Assembly: GCA_902386135.1 (NCBI GenBank)
Contig: CABMIB010000114.1
Location: forward strand, 31,441-95,440
Direction of reading: 5' to 3'
DNA: 64,000 nt
Origin: an uncultured archaeon
GTDB lineage: Archaea; Halobacteriota; Methanosarcinia; Methanosarcinales; Methanoperedenaceae
The position numbers were made by a program, and so were the translations under genes. The notes below the pieces were generated by a model. It had not been told where the DNA came from. It saw nothing but the letters and a program-made list of their open reading frames with translations, and made no database searches. This document shows, one piece after another, positions 43,457 through 53,532 of this stretch (within the stretch, counting starts at the first letter, position 1; the number at the start of each line of letters is the position of its first letter).

Positions 43457-45499
43457 ATGGCTGATAAAGATTGGATACCTAAAGAAAAACCCGAGTCAAC
43501 AGAAGATGAAGAGCCTTTTGTGAGACAGGTGCCTGAAAAAGGTACACCGGGTTCGAGACGTGTCCTGGATCGTGAAACTTCTGAAATGGTAAAACACGCC
43601 GAGAGCCTCGGCATTGATACTGTTTTCCAGAGACAGTCCAAGTACAGCGGCTCATCAGTCTGCATTGATAAAAGATGTTCCTTCGGGTCGCAGGGTCTAT
43701 GCTGCAAGCAATGCGCCATGGGCCCATGCAAGATACGGCAGGAGGACCTGTCAAAGCCTTATAAGATAAGCAAAGGAACATGCGGTGCAAGCGCAGATAC
43801 CATAGCTGCCAGGAATTTGCTTATGATGGTAGCCAGAGGTACTGCGGCGCATGCTTCCCACGCAAAGCATGTGGCTCTGATGCTCCTTAAAACTGCGCAG
43901 CATAAGACACCGTACAGTATAAAGGACACCCAAAAACTAAAAGCGATCTCCTCAAAAATAAATCTTAATGGGGAAAACTCCATTGAAGGGATTGCAAATA
44001 ATGTCGGCCAGAGCGCGCTTCTGGATATCCTGGGAAATGAGGATTATATGAGGTTTGCAACATCATACTGCCCTCTGGATAGAACTCTCTTCGATCTCGG
44101 TGTTATCCCAAAATCGGTCGGGCACGAACTGCTGGAGGAAGGGCACGAGACCTCGATGGGTACGATGGCTGACCCCACATCTCTTATTTTGCATGCTATC
44201 AGGCTGGGTCTTGCCGATATCGCATCACTCGTAATAAGTTCAGAGCTTCAGGATGTGATATTCGGCGTACCGAAGCCAGTCATCTCAAAAATAGGGATCA
44301 ATGTGCTTGAGGAGAAAAAAGTGAACGTGGTAATACACGGGCATATCCAGCTCCTCTCTGAAAAGATCGTTGAACTCTCCGAAGATGAGGAGCTTCTGGA
44401 TAAAGCCAGACGTGCCGGGGCAGAGGGGATTAATATCGTGGGCTGCTGCTGTTCGGGGAACGATATGCTGGTAAGGCACGGCATCCCGCTGGCAGGCGGC
44501 AACCTTGAGCAGGAACTGATTATCACGACAGGACTTGTAGAGGCATTCGTCATGGATGTGCAGTGCATATTCCCCAATGTACAGAACGTTGCCTGGAAAT
44601 TCCATACAAAGCTCATATCTACCATGAAAGAGGGGAGATTCACGAACGCCGAGCATATACCCTTTGAGGAAGAACGCGCGAACGAGATAGCAAGAAGGAT
44701 ACTGGAAGCAGCGATAGAGAACTTCCCGAACAGGGGCAGGGACATCTTCCTGCCTGATGTAGAACCAAGGGAACTCATGGCCGGCTTCTCTGCCGAAGGA
44801 TGTCTTGACGCACTTTCAAGGTTAAACCCCGGCAATCCGCTGAAACCGCTGATCGATAGCATCACTGCAGGGGATATCTACGGGATCGTCCTTTTTTCCG
44901 GATGTACCAGCCCGAAAGCCAGCGCGAACCATGCGATAATAGCAAAAGAGCTTCTTGCGCATAATGTGCTCATAGTAGCCACAGGCTGTGCAGCACAGGC
45001 ATGTGCAAGGGAAGGGCTTTTAGCGACCGATGCAACCGAAAAGTATGCAGGCGCCGGGTTAAAGAAATTCCTTGCCGCGCTCGGTGAAGCCTCAGGTATT
45101 GACGGCCCGCTTCCCCCTGTATGGCATTTCGGAAGCTGCGTGGACAATGCGCGTGTGCTCATCCTGATCTCGGCGCTGGCTGAGACGCTTGGGGTACGTA
45201 TAAAAGACCTCCCGTTCGCCGCCTCGGCCGCAGAATGGGTGACGGAAAAAGCCGCCGCAATAGGGACTGGGGCTGTAGCGCTCGGTATTACGGTTCACCT
45301 GGGTGTAGCACCCCCCGTGCTTGGAAGCCAGGCTGTAGTTTCCCTGCTTACACAGAAAGCTGAGGAACTCTTCGGAGCGAAGTTCATTTTGGAGCTTGAC
45401 CCGAACAAGGCATCCATGGTACTGCTGGACCATATAGAAGAAGCACGAGAGAATCTTGGCATTGAATCAATGGGAAAGGTTATTCCTCTCTCATGCTGA
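43457..45499 (+). CDS. cooS: Anaerobic Ni carbon monoxide dehydrogenase, catalytic subunit
   Basis: A 680-residue CooS-type enzyme oxidising CO to CO2 with a Ni-Fe-S C-cluster. N-terminal Cys for the D and B clusters: CIDKRC, CCKQCAMGPCKI (near 75-95). C-cluster and substrate residues: GHIQLLSEKI, VGCCCSGNDMLVRHG, LFSGCTSPKAS, TGCAAQACAREG, HFGSCVDNAR. Length is somewhat longer than usual, through an extra ~40-residue N-terminus. No CooF ferredoxin, CooC maturase or ACS subunits are adjacent. ATG 43457 follows AGGAGGT by seven bases. Its promoter matches that of the H-NOX gene. Ends in TGA. Confidence 0.95.
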   Translation: MADKDWIPKEKPESTEDEEPFVRQVPEKGTPGSRRVLDRETSEMVKHAESLGIDTVFQRQSKYSGSSVCIDKRCSFGSQGLCCKQCAMGPCKIRQEDLSKPYKISKGTCGASADTIAARNLLMMVARGTAAHASHAKHVALMLLKTAQHKTPYSIKDTQKLKAISSKINLNGENSIEGIANNVGQSALLDILGNEDYMRFATSYCPLDRTLFDLGVIPKSVGHELLEEGHETSMGTMADPTSLILHAIRLGLADIASLVISSELQDVIFGVPKPVISKIGINVLEEKKVNVVIHGHIQLLSEKIVELSEDEELLDKARRAGAEGINIVGCCCSGNDMLVRHGIPLAGGNLEQELIITTGLVEAFVMDVQCIFPNVQNVAWKFHTKLISTMKEGRFTNAEHIPFEEERANEIARRILEAAIENFPNRGRDIFLPDVEPRELMAGFSAEGCLDALSRLNPGNPLKPLIDSITAGDIYGIVLFSGCTSPKASANHAIIAKELLAHNVLIVATGCAAQACAREGLLATDATEKYAGAGLKKFLAALGEASGIDGPLPPVWHFGSCVDNARVLILISALAETLGVRIKDLPFAASAAEWVTEKAAAIGTGAVALGITVHLGVAPPVLGSQAVVSLLTQKAEELFGAKFILELDPNKASMVLLDHIEEARENLGIESMGKVIPLSC

Positions 45500-45500
45500 T

Positions 45501-45535
45501 GCGAGGGGTTTTTCAGGATGATATCCTGCAAAACC
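45501..45535 (+). terminator. Near-palindrome just after cooS
   Basis: GAGGGGTTTTTCAGGAT and ATCCTGCAAAACCTC form a stem with two bulges. It begins a few bases after the cooS TGA and probably ends or stabilises the transcript. Confidence 0.5.
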
Positions 45536-45567
45536 TCTATACCAGGATTTTGAGCCTGGCAGGTAAA

Positions 45568-45632
45568 TCACCTCAAAGAGCGCAAAGCATGGCAGCAAAA
45601 ATCTTTGCGAACTTTGCATCCTTTGCGGTGAG
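45568..45632. repeat. Palindromic GCAAAG-type intergenic repeat, second copy
   Basis: TCACCTCAAAGAGCGCAAAG and, after a short loop, CTTTGCGAACTTTGCATCCT ending TTTGCGGTGA. Same unit and layout as 39866-39940. It fills part of the 45500-45844 gap, which holds the cooS 3' flank and a likely promoter (CCTTTTAATTCC, about 45817) for polX. Confidence 0.85.
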
Positions 45633-45844
45633 TTCACTATATTTCACTATATGCTGCTACTGATAACGTATACTGAAGTTAAACTCCGGCGTTGATCTAT
45701 AGTTCGTTGTTAATGTCCATTTTGCTGCTCTTTTCCATTGTTATCTATGAATTAAGTTCATAGCCAACTTCGCAGCGATATTTTACTCTGTCAGGACTCT
45801 GACCTTAGCAAAGCCTTTTAATTCCCTGCCCCAATTAAAATTAT

Positions 45845-47554
45845 ATGAGAAACGCTGAGGTAGCGGGGGTCCTATATGACATCAGCGAACTTCTGGAACT
45901 AAAAGGGGAGAACATATTTAAAGTCAGAGCCTACGCAAAGGCCGCACGAGCCATCGAAGGCATGACTGAGGATATCGAAGAGGTAGCCGCCAGGGGAAAG
46001 CTAACGGAAATACCTGGTGTCGGGGAATCCATCGCAGAAAAAATCGAGGAGTACCTGAAAACAGGTAAAATAGAGCAGTACAAGGAGTTATTGATGCATT
46101 TGCCTGTGGAGCTTCATGAGCTGTTAAAAATCCCTGGCGTGGGACCCAAAACTGCACAGTTGCTGTATGAGAAGCTTGGAGTAAAAAGCGAAGATGACCT
46201 CGAAAAAGCTGCAAAACAGCACAGGATAAGAAGGCTTGAAGGCTTTGGGGCAAAAAAGGAAGAGAATATCCTTAGCGCCATTGAAAGGTACAGGCAGAGG
46301 AGCACCAGGATTCCACTGGGTACGGCCCTTCCCCTTGCAAGGAAAATAATGGAGTTCCTGAAAAAATCCGGGGTCATAGACAGGATCGAGCCTGCAGGAA
46401 GCCTGCGAAGGAAAAAGGAAACCGTGGGAGATATTGATATCCTCGCCACCTCGGACGACCCCGGGACTGCCATCGAGGCTTTTGTGCATTTACCCCAGGT
46501 GAAGAAAATACTTGGACAGGGTGTCACGAAAGCCACTATTGTTACCAGGGATGCGATACAGGTTGACCTGCGCATAATAGAAGAAAAGTCATTAGGGACA
46601 TCCCTGCAGTACTTCACAGGCTCAAAAGAGCATAACATAAAACTGCGGGACATAGCAAGGCTAAAGGGCCTGAAGCTCTCCGAATACGACCTTGAGGAAG
46701 TCGCAACAGGCAGGAAAATATACTGCAAGAGCGATGACGAGGTGTATAGTAAGCTCGGACTTCTGCCGATCCCCCCGGAAATAAGGGAGGATACCGGCGA
46801 GATCGAAGCTGCGCTTTCAGGAAAACTACCGGAACTGGTCGAGCAAAAGGACATAAAGGGGGACTTTCACGTACATACGGACTGGAGCGAGGGAATAAAT
46901 CCGCTTCCTGAGATGGTCGAAGCTGCAAAACGGCTGGGATACGAATATATTGCAATAACAGACCATTCAAGGTCACTGGGCGTGGCGCACGGCTTGAGCG
47001 AGGAACGGCTGCTTGAGCAGATAAAAGAAATTGGTAAACTGAATGATAAGATCTCGGATTTCCATGTTTTTACAGGCACGGAAGTGGATATAAAAGCCGA
47101 TGCCAGCATTGATTTCCCGGACAGCATCCTCAGTCAGTGCGATGTTGTCATGGCTGCGCTGCATGTCGGGCAGAGGCAGACAAGGAGGGAGATAACAGGC
47201 AGGCTGATAGCTGCAATGGAAAATGAGCATGTGGACATAATAGCGCATCCCACCGGAAGGCTGATCGGCGAGCGGGAGGCTTATGATGTGGATATGGATG
47301 CGCTGCTTGACGCAGCAGCAAGCACCAACACGGTCCTTGAGATCAATGCTTATCCCAGCAGGCTTGACCTTAACGATGTTAACGCAAGGAGGGCAAAGAA
47401 CAAGTGGGTAAAATTAACAATCGACACCGATGCCCACAGCACAGAGCAGCTCGGACTGATGGAATTCGGGGTAAACGTAGCAAGGCGTGGATGGCTTGAG
47501 AAAAAGGATCTGATTAACACAAGGTCTGTAAAGGATGTGAAGTTCAAGGATTGA
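45845..47554 (+). CDS. polX: Family X DNA polymerase with PHP domain (PolX)
   Basis: A 569-residue repair polymerase. The N-terminal 8-kDa-like and helix-hairpin-helix regions carry ITGEVAARG-like and LLKIPGVGPKTAQLLYE (near 90). The palm has metal motif VGDIDILATS near 197. The C-terminal PHP domain starts DFHVHTDWSEG near 340 and has IAITDHS, EVDIKADASIDFP and ending DTDAHSTEQLG, with its full set of metal-binding His/Asp. PHP domains give 3'-5' exonuclease or end-trimming activity. It joins gap filling to end processing in base-excision repair. Likely leaderless start at ATG 45845. A 47-codon ORF follows 12 bases later. Confidence 0.93.
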   Translation: MRNAEVAGVLYDISELLELKGENIFKVRAYAKAARAIEGMTEDIEEVAARGKLTEIPGVGESIAEKIEEYLKTGKIEQYKELLMHLPVELHELLKIPGVGPKTAQLLYEKLGVKSEDDLEKAAKQHRIRRLEGFGAKKEENILSAIERYRQRSTRIPLGTALPLARKIMEFLKKSGVIDRIEPAGSLRRKKETVGDIDILATSDDPGTAIEAFVHLPQVKKILGQGVTKATIVTRDAIQVDLRIIEEKSLGTSLQYFTGSKEHNIKLRDIARLKGLKLSEYDLEEVATGRKIYCKSDDEVYSKLGLLPIPPEIREDTGEIEAALSGKLPELVEQKDIKGDFHVHTDWSEGINPLPEMVEAAKRLGYEYIAITDHSRSLGVAHGLSEERLLEQIKEIGKLNDKISDFHVFTGTEVDIKADASIDFPDSILSQCDVVMAALHVGQRQTRREITGRLIAAMENEHVDIIAHPTGRLIGEREAYDVDMDALLDAAASTNTVLEINAYPSRLDLNDVNARRAKNKWVKLTIDTDAHSTEQLGLMEFGVNVARRGWLEKKDLINTRSVKDVKFKD

Positions 47555-47566
47555 ACCGTACAAAAG

Positions 47567-47710
47567 ATGGAAGAAGCTATGCGATTGCTGGAGCAATTAA
47601 AAGCCGTGCATGCAGTTGTGGATAAAGAAGGAAAGATACAGGTTCACAGAAAACTGCATGAGCTCGATGACAAGACGAGAACTCTGGTGGATATCATCAA
47701 CCTGGCATAG
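47567..47710 (+). CDS. Small 47-residue hypothetical protein after polX
   Basis: An open frame from ATG 47567 to TAG. It encodes a charged, helical product (MEEAMRLLEQLKAVHAVVDK, then KIQVHRKLHELDDKTRTL). It lies 12 bases after the PolX stop in the same direction, with amphipathic heptads and normal codon choice. No family recognised. It may be a small accessory of PolX. A chance frame of this size is possible, so confidence is moderate. Confidence 0.5.
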   Translation: MEEAMRLLEQLKAVHAVVDKEGKIQVHRKLHELDDKTRTLVDIINLA

Positions 47711-47820
47711 AATAAAAAAATTCCTGAAATTGAGACGTCGCAGAAGGTTTAAGTACCAAACTAACATTTAACCGGAGAGAGGATTTAATAATTCATAAAC
47801 TAAAAGATATTGAAGGTAAC

Positions 47821-48137
47821 ATGTGCCTTAAAAACGGCTGTTGTCGGTCAAAAACAGGAAAGGCGAATAAGAGCAGTTCGAAGCATTCTAATTATCTCTT
47901 TGTGGTTCCGGATATGACAATAAGGGGGGACAAAGAGTTATAAAAACCGGTCCAAAAATCCCGGCACAGCGCAATCAAAAAAATAAAAAGCTTCGTGATT
48001 CTGGCGAGCAGTACAGGCTCCTGTTCGAAAGCAATCCGCACCCCATATGGATATATGACCTTGAGACACTTTCTTTTCTTGCTGTCAATGATGCTGCCTG
48101 CTACCATTATGGATATTCCCGGGATGAATTCCTGTCC
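47821..48137 (+). other. 5' extension of the first MetOD1 sensor, apparent frameshift
   Basis: The frame of the 48138 gene stays open upstream to 47892 and encodes the start of a PAS domain (QYRLLFESNPHPIWIYDLET, then LAVNDAACYHYGYSRDEF) but has no ATG, GTG or TTG. A different frame starts ATG 47914 (MTIRGDKEL) or ATG 47821. Adding one G to the six-G run at 47924-47929 joins the two as MTIRGGQRVIKTGPKIPAQ and on into the PAS. So the true start is upstream and the G run is either a real frameshift or a base-call error. Confidence 0.6.
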
Positions 48138-51100
48138 ATGACTATAAAGGACATCCGCCCGCCTGAAGATATCCCGGCACTTTTGGAAAATGTATCTATG
48201 ACATCAGCAGGGCTTGATGATGCGGAAGTGTGGCGGCACAGGAAAAAAGATGGAAATATTATATACGTGAAAATAGTATCACACACGCTGGACTTTAATG
48301 GCAGGCGGGCAGGGCTGGTTCTTGCCACCATCACAGAATCCGTGCAGGCGGAGGACAGGATACGGCTTCAGAGCCAGATTTTCGAAATCATGGCAGAGGG
48401 AGTTAATCTCATTCGAGCAAGCGACGGCATTATTGTCTATGCGAATCCCAGGTTTGAGCAGATGTTCGGTTACGAACCCGGGGGCATGATTGGAATCCAT
48501 GTATCGGTTATCAATGCCCCCACTGAGAAAAACCCGCAAGATGTTGCGGAAGAGATCTCGAAAGTCCTGACTGAAAAGGGTGAATGGAGGGGAGAAATAT
48601 ATAACGTCAGGAAAGACAGCACAAAATTCTGGTGCAGTGTAAACATTAAGGCTTTTCAACATCCTGAGCATGGAAATGTATGGATTTCAGTCCATACAGA
48701 CATCAACGAGCGTAAACGGGCTGAGGAAAGGCTATCAAAGCTGAACGAATGCTTTCTTAGTTTTGGGACGGATCCGCTTGAGAACATCAACCGCCTCACC
48801 GCTCTTTGCGGGGAACTCATGGGAGCGACCGCGGCGCTCTATAATCGCCTGGACAAAGGGATGCTCTGCTCATGGGGACAATGGAACACACCGCCGGATT
48901 ACAACCCGCTGGATAAACCGCAAGGGCACATATGCTATGACACCATTAACAGGGGCAGCGACGAGGTTCTGGTCGTTCGCAATCTGGCGGAAACAAGATA
49001 TGCCCGCACAGACCCCAACGTGATGGCTTATAATTTAAAAACCTACATTGGCAGGGCTGTCAGATTAGGTAATGATTATGTGGGTTCGCTGTGCGTGGTA
49101 TATCAAAACGACTTTTCTCCAGGCGAGCACGACAAAAGGTTCATGGGCGTTATCGCTTCTGCAATCGCAGTAGAGGAAAGGCGCAGGCAATCTGAAAAAT
49201 CATTCATGGAATCAGAATTGAGATTCCGTTCCATCGTGCAGTCGGCAAATGATGCAATTATTCTTGCGGACAGCAATGGAAGACTTATCCTGTGGAATAA
49301 GGGCGCGCAGGCGATATTCGGATACACGGAAGAGGAAATGATAGGTAAGCCGGCGAGTTTCATGATTCCCGAGAGATACAGGAAAAAGGTAGAATTTGTT
49401 ATGTCAACAGGTAAGTCTGACTTTTTTGGAAAAACTATTGAATCCGCCGGGTACAGGAAAGATGGCCGTGAATTTCCGCTTGAGATATCCATGGCGATAT
49501 GGAATATCGAAAAAGAAGCCTATTACAGCGTAATTATCCGAGACATCACCGAGCGCAAACTCACTGAGAAGGCACTGAAAGAATCCGAGCAAAAATATCG
49601 TACTTTAATGAACGACGCTGGCGATGCGATAATACTCGCTGATAAGAACGGAAATGTGTTGGAAGTGAATAAGAAAGCGGAAGAACTTCTGGGCTATACG
49701 AAAGAAGAACTTTCGAATATGAACATCGCTCAAATCCATCCAAAAGAAGAGCTTGAAAGAACCATTGCCGCTTTTAAAGTTTCAGCCACTTTAAATGATG
49801 TGCGGGTGCTGAGAAAAGACGGCAAAACAGTTCCTGTAGATATATCCGGGAGCACTATTGAATATGCGGGCAAGAAGGTAATACAGGGAATTTTCAGGGA
49901 TATAACGGAGCGTAAGCATGCTGAAGAAGAATTGCGATCAAAAGAATACCTGTTGTCTGAAGCCCAACGAATAGCCCATATCGGAAGCTGGGATACAAAT
50001 ATAGTAACAGGCAAGATGACATGGTCTGATGAAATGTATCGTATTTACGGCGTGTCCCCAGATACTTTCGAGCTTACAAGAGAATCATTTAAAAAACTTA
50101 TTCATCCTGATGATCAGGCAGCGATGCTAAGGTGGGTCTTTGCGGCAATTTCAGGGAAAAAAGAACCGGAATTAGATTTCCGTATAATATTACCCGATGG
50201 CACTGTACGCTTTATCCGAAGTTCAGGAGAAGTGATTTTTGATGATAAAGGAAAGCCGATCCGAATGACTGGTACAGGTCAGGACATCACCGAGCGCAAG
50301 CGGAATGAGGAAGCTCTCAAGGAGAGCGAGGAACGCTACCGCAAGCTTGTTGAACTTTCTCCGATTGCAATCGCTGTTCACAGCCATGGTAAAGTTGTTT
50401 TCGCCAATACTGCCGCAGCAAAACTTCTCGGTGCAGCAGGTCCCGGGCAACTGGTCGGGAAAAAGATATCGGAGATCGTCCACCCCGAGTCCAGGAAACT
50501 TGTTGATGAGCGGATTAGAAAAATGTTAGAAAAAGGAGAAGTTGTACCGCCTGCTGAAGAAAAGTTCATCCGGCTTGACGGATCTGTTCTTGATGTGGAG
50601 GTGGCAGCTATGCCTTTTCCTTATAAAGGTAAGCAAGGGATGCAGGTCATCGCCCATGACATCACCGTGCGAAAAAGGGCAGAAGAGATGCTGAAAGAAA
50701 GAGCAAGGGCTGAACTCTATGGTTTCATCGTAAGCGCCCTTCCAGTTTTTGCTTCCAATGTCCCATCTTCCGTAAGAGATAACCTTGTTAGAAACTTTGC
50801 AGAGCGATTTGAGAAGAACGTGAGACCCAGGTTTGGGGAGGAAATAAAACGACTGGGTGATACTCAGACTCAGGAAACGATAGACATTTTCATGCTATGG
50901 CTTGGAAACTTTTTCTCCAACATGGGTGTCCGGAACAGAACGGCGATCGAAGGTCCAAAAGGGCAACTTATGCTCCTGAACTGCCCCTGGAAAGGCGATG
51001 CCAGCAGTAATCCTGTATTTTGTTTTATATGTCGGACAATAGCGATAAGGAGCTTCACATGGTCATCGCTCAAAGGGAGTGCAGGCCAGAAGTCCAGCAT

Positions 51101-51167
51101 TGCAAATGGCGCAAAAGCCTGTATTTTCGAGATATACCTGTCATCGGGAATGGGCGAGATTAAATAG
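48138..51167 (+). CDS. Multi-PAS/GAF sensor ending in methanogen output domain
   Basis: A 1,009-residue product as read from the first ATG (48138), but that ATG lies inside the first PAS; the true N-terminus is upstream. After the partial PAS come a PAS, a GAF (about 200-330), three more PAS domains (the third of PAS_3 type, with HIGSWDTNIVTGKMTW) and a last PAS. It ends in a MetOD1-like output domain (about 850-1005): ELYGFIVSALPVFASN, then LLNCPWKG and VFCFICRTIAIR. There is no histidine kinase. The Cys in CPWKG and CFIC may bind metal (inference). Ends in TAG, 19 bases before the KaiC-like gene. A paralog lies at 54014-56935. Confidence 0.85.
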   Translation: MTIKDIRPPEDIPALLENVSMTSAGLDDAEVWRHRKKDGNIIYVKIVSHTLDFNGRRAGLVLATITESVQAEDRIRLQSQIFEIMAEGVNLIRASDGIIVYANPRFEQMFGYEPGGMIGIHVSVINAPTEKNPQDVAEEISKVLTEKGEWRGEIYNVRKDSTKFWCSVNIKAFQHPEHGNVWISVHTDINERKRAEERLSKLNECFLSFGTDPLENINRLTALCGELMGATAALYNRLDKGMLCSWGQWNTPPDYNPLDKPQGHICYDTINRGSDEVLVVRNLAETRYARTDPNVMAYNLKTYIGRAVRLGNDYVGSLCVVYQNDFSPGEHDKRFMGVIASAIAVEERRRQSEKSFMESELRFRSIVQSANDAIILADSNGRLILWNKGAQAIFGYTEEEMIGKPASFMIPERYRKKVEFVMSTGKSDFFGKTIESAGYRKDGREFPLEISMAIWNIEKEAYYSVIIRDITERKLTEKALKESEQKYRTLMNDAGDAIILADKNGNVLEVNKKAEELLGYTKEELSNMNIAQIHPKEELERTIAAFKVSATLNDVRVLRKDGKTVPVDISGSTIEYAGKKVIQGIFRDITERKHAEEELRSKEYLLSEAQRIAHIGSWDTNIVTGKMTWSDEMYRIYGVSPDTFELTRESFKKLIHPDDQAAMLRWVFAAISGKKEPELDFRIILPDGTVRFIRSSGEVIFDDKGKPIRMTGTGQDITERKRNEEALKESEERYRKLVELSPIAIAVHSHGKVVFANTAAAKLLGAAGPGQLVGKKISEIVHPESRKLVDERIRKMLEKGEVVPPAEEKFIRLDGSVLDVEVAAMPFPYKGKQGMQVIAHDITVRKRAEEMLKERARAELYGFIVSALPVFASNVPSSVRDNLVRNFAERFEKNVRPRFGEEIKRLGDTQTQETIDIFMLWLGNFFSNMGVRNRTAIEGPKGQLMLLNCPWKGDASSNPVFCFICRTIAIRSFTWSSLKGSAGQKSSIANGAKACIFEIYLSSGMGEIK

Positions 51168-51186
51168 ATAGAGGTATAACAATATA

Positions 51187-51906
51187 ATGATGAAGAGAAT
51201 CAAGACAGGTATATCGGATCTTGATATGATAATTGAGGGCTTCCCTGTTGGTAAAACTATCCTTCTTACTGGCGACCCCGGCACTGGCAAGACAATTTTC
51301 GGGCTTCAGTTCGCAAACGCCAGATGCGAAGAGGGGCAAAAGACCATATACATTTCCACGGAAGAGAGCGCAAGTGACCTTCGGCTCCAGGGGAATTCAT
51401 TTGGCTGGGACTTTGAAAATTTCGAGAAGGATGAGATTCTGAAATTCATCGAGCTGGCGGGATACAGGGCAATGGAGATAGAGACCGCATTAAGTATAGG
51501 CATGGACGCTGTAAAGGGTAACTTTACGGAACTTTTGAATCATCTGCCTGAAGATACGCAGGTTCTTATCATAGATAGTCTTGGAAGCCATGCGGGCAAT
51601 CTCACACCTTTTGAGTTCAGGGACAGGTTCGATCTTCTTGTCTATAACCTTTCCAGAAGGAATATTACGACCATGGTGATTCTTGACAGCGTTATCTCAA
51701 AGGAGTTCAATGACGTAGCTCTGTTCTCAGCCTATGGGGCAATTCAGCTTCAGAAAAGGGAGAACCCGTACACAGGACGAAGGGAGAGGGTTATAGACAT
51801 TGTGAAGATGAGGAATACAAAGACGCCTGTCCAGCTTATTGTATATGCAATTACCCCCGGGGGAATCGTCCTGACCTTACCGGGCGAGTTCTCATGGACT
51901 CCCTGA
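51187..51906 (+). CDS. KaiC/RadA-like single-domain ATPase, copy 1
   Basis: A 239-residue RecA-fold ATPase. Walker A is [16 protein letters not shown] near 28, catalytic Glu region in TEESASDLR near 57, Walker [10 protein letters not shown] near 121, and a later segment [14 protein letters not shown]. It is one KaiC/RAD55-type domain, not the double domain of cyanobacterial KaiC. ATP-driven switching or assembly with the MetOD1 sensor is inferred: 19 bases separate them here, and the same neighbour pair recurs at 56960. Ends in TGA. DNA-repair roles of RadA paralogs are an alternative. Confidence 0.88.
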   Translation: MMKRIKTGISDLDMIIEGFPVGKTILLTGDPGTGKTIFGLQFANARCEEGQKTIYISTEESASDLRLQGNSFGWDFENFEKDEILKFIELAGYRAMEIETALSIGMDAVKGNFTELLNHLPEDTQVLIIDSLGSHAGNLTPFEFRDRFDLLVYNLSRRNITTMVILDSVISKEFNDVALFSAYGAIQLQKRENPYTGRRERVIDIVKMRNTKTPVQLIVYAITPGGIVLTLPGEFSWTP

Positions 51907-52083
51907 GCGGGTATCGTAGTGGATATGAAAGCGGATATTCACACTTTCCTCACAACTTTGTTTATATCCAGGTGAGTCATACGGTATTCTGGCGCTTAAA
52001 GGATGACTGCATGTCGATTGGAAAAAATATACTTTTGGGGAGGCATTTTTAGAGTAACTGATAGGCGCTAATGAGGCGAACAG

Positions 52084-53532
52084 ATGAAAATAAAACAATT
52101 GCCGGAACTCAGTCTTTTAACCAAATTCACGATTGTCAGTCTTGTTATTACTGCTGTAATCGGTATTGCCCTGGCGTGGGGCATCCAGCAACAGATGGAA
52201 TACAATGCACTTGAACATGCAGGTGAGGATGCAGCAGAGCATGTCGTCACCATTCTTAACCCGAACCTGAACCAGACAGATCTATCAGGTCCTCTTGACC
52301 CTGCCAGGTACGCACAGGTGGATACGCTGATTCGCAAGAGCGTTCTGAACGACCGCATCGTCCGGGTCAAGATATGGAGCCGCGACGGGGTGCTGATATA
52401 CTCGGATGAAAAAGAGCTTGTCGGAAAAAGCTACCCTACAGATGAAGACCTCAAAGAGGCTCTGGGAGGGAAGACCGTAACTATCATAAGCCCGGAAAAA
52501 GAGGAGAATGCGGGTGAACGTGAGCGCTTCGGCAGGCTGATAGAAGTGATTGTGCCCCTCCGACCCGCCGACTCCCGGCAGATAGCAGGCGCTTACGAGA
52601 TATACCACGATATGAGCGTACTTGAGCCGGGACTGGCTAAGATACGAAGCTTTGTCTGGAGCAGCATCGGTATAGGCTTCCTTATTCTTTACGGTTCGTT
52701 GTTCGCATTCGTGCGCAACGCATCGCACGAACTCGTCCATAGAAGCGAAGAGAATGCCCGGTTGTACGAAGAGGCTAAGCAGCGGCTGGAAGAACGCAAG
52801 CGAGCAGAGAAGGAACTCATCAAAAGGACAACGCAGCTTGAGGCTGCCAATAAAGAACTTGAGGCATTCAGCTACTCCGTTTCCCACGACCTGCGTGCGC
52901 CGCTTCGAGCCATAGACGGCTTCTCCCGCGTGATACTGGAAGAATATACAGGTAAACTCGACGATGAAGGCAAACGGTATTTGAAAATTATCCGGGATAA
53001 TACACAGAAAATGGGGCAGCTTATTGAGGATCTTCTCGCCCTGTCCCGTCTGGGTCGCAAACAGATGGATATATCTGAAATAGATATGGCTAAACTCGCA
53101 AAAGATGTGTTCGATGAACTTAAAGCCGCCGCACCCGAACGCACAATACAACTTGATATAAAAACACTCCCATCTGCCCACGGCGACCTGTCGATGATCC
53201 GCCAGGTTTTTGTGAATCTTATCTCCAACTCCATTAAATTCACAAGACCGAAAGAGAATGGTGTTATCGAGATCGGCGGCAGGACTGAAGGGAATGAATA
53301 TATCTATTATGTTAAAGACAACGGCGTCGGGTTCGATATGCAGTATCTGAATAAATTATTCGGGGTTTTCCAGAGACTGCACAGCGCAGAGGAATTCGAA
53401 GGGACAGGTGTAGGACTGGCCCTGGTGCAGCGCATCATCCACAGGCACGGCGGACGGGTATGGGCTGAAGGAAAAGTTAACGAAGGCGCAACATTTTATT
53501 TCACACTTTTAGACGGAGGAACAAAAATATGA
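52084..53532 (+). CDS. Membrane histidine kinase with extracellular sensor domain
   Basis: A 482-residue kinase. Two TM helices (about 12-34 and 195-217) flank a ~160-residue extracellular domain with CACHE-like strand [16 protein letters not shown]. Then comes a coiled linker ([18 protein letters not shown]), HisKA with the phosphoacceptor His in [14 protein letters not shown]-box NLISNSIKF, and G boxes DNGVGFDM and GTGVGLAL. It resembles phytochrome-type kinases in its core. The next gene, a Rcp1-like receiver, overlaps its TGA by four bases (ATGA), making a cognate two-component pair. The signal sensed outside is unknown. Confidence 0.9.
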   Translation: MKIKQLPELSLLTKFTIVSLVITAVIGIALAWGIQQQMEYNALEHAGEDAAEHVVTILNPNLNQTDLSGPLDPARYAQVDTLIRKSVLNDRIVRVKIWSRDGVLIYSDEKELVGKSYPTDEDLKEALGGKTVTIISPEKEENAGERERFGRLIEVIVPLRPADSRQIAGAYEIYHDMSVLEPGLAKIRSFVWSSIGIGFLILYGSLFAFVRNASHELVHRSEENARLYEEAKQRLEERKRAEKELIKRTTQLEAANKELEAFSYSVSHDLRAPLRAIDGFSRVILEEYTGKLDDEGKRYLKIIRDNTQKMGQLIEDLLALSRLGRKQMDISEIDMAKLAKDVFDELKAAAPERTIQLDIKTLPSAHGDLSMIRQVFVNLISNSIKFTRPKENGVIEIGGRTEGNEYIYYVKDNGVGFDMQYLNKLFGVFQRLHSAEEFEGTGVGLALVQRIIHRHGGRVWAEGKVNEGATFYFTLLDGGTKI

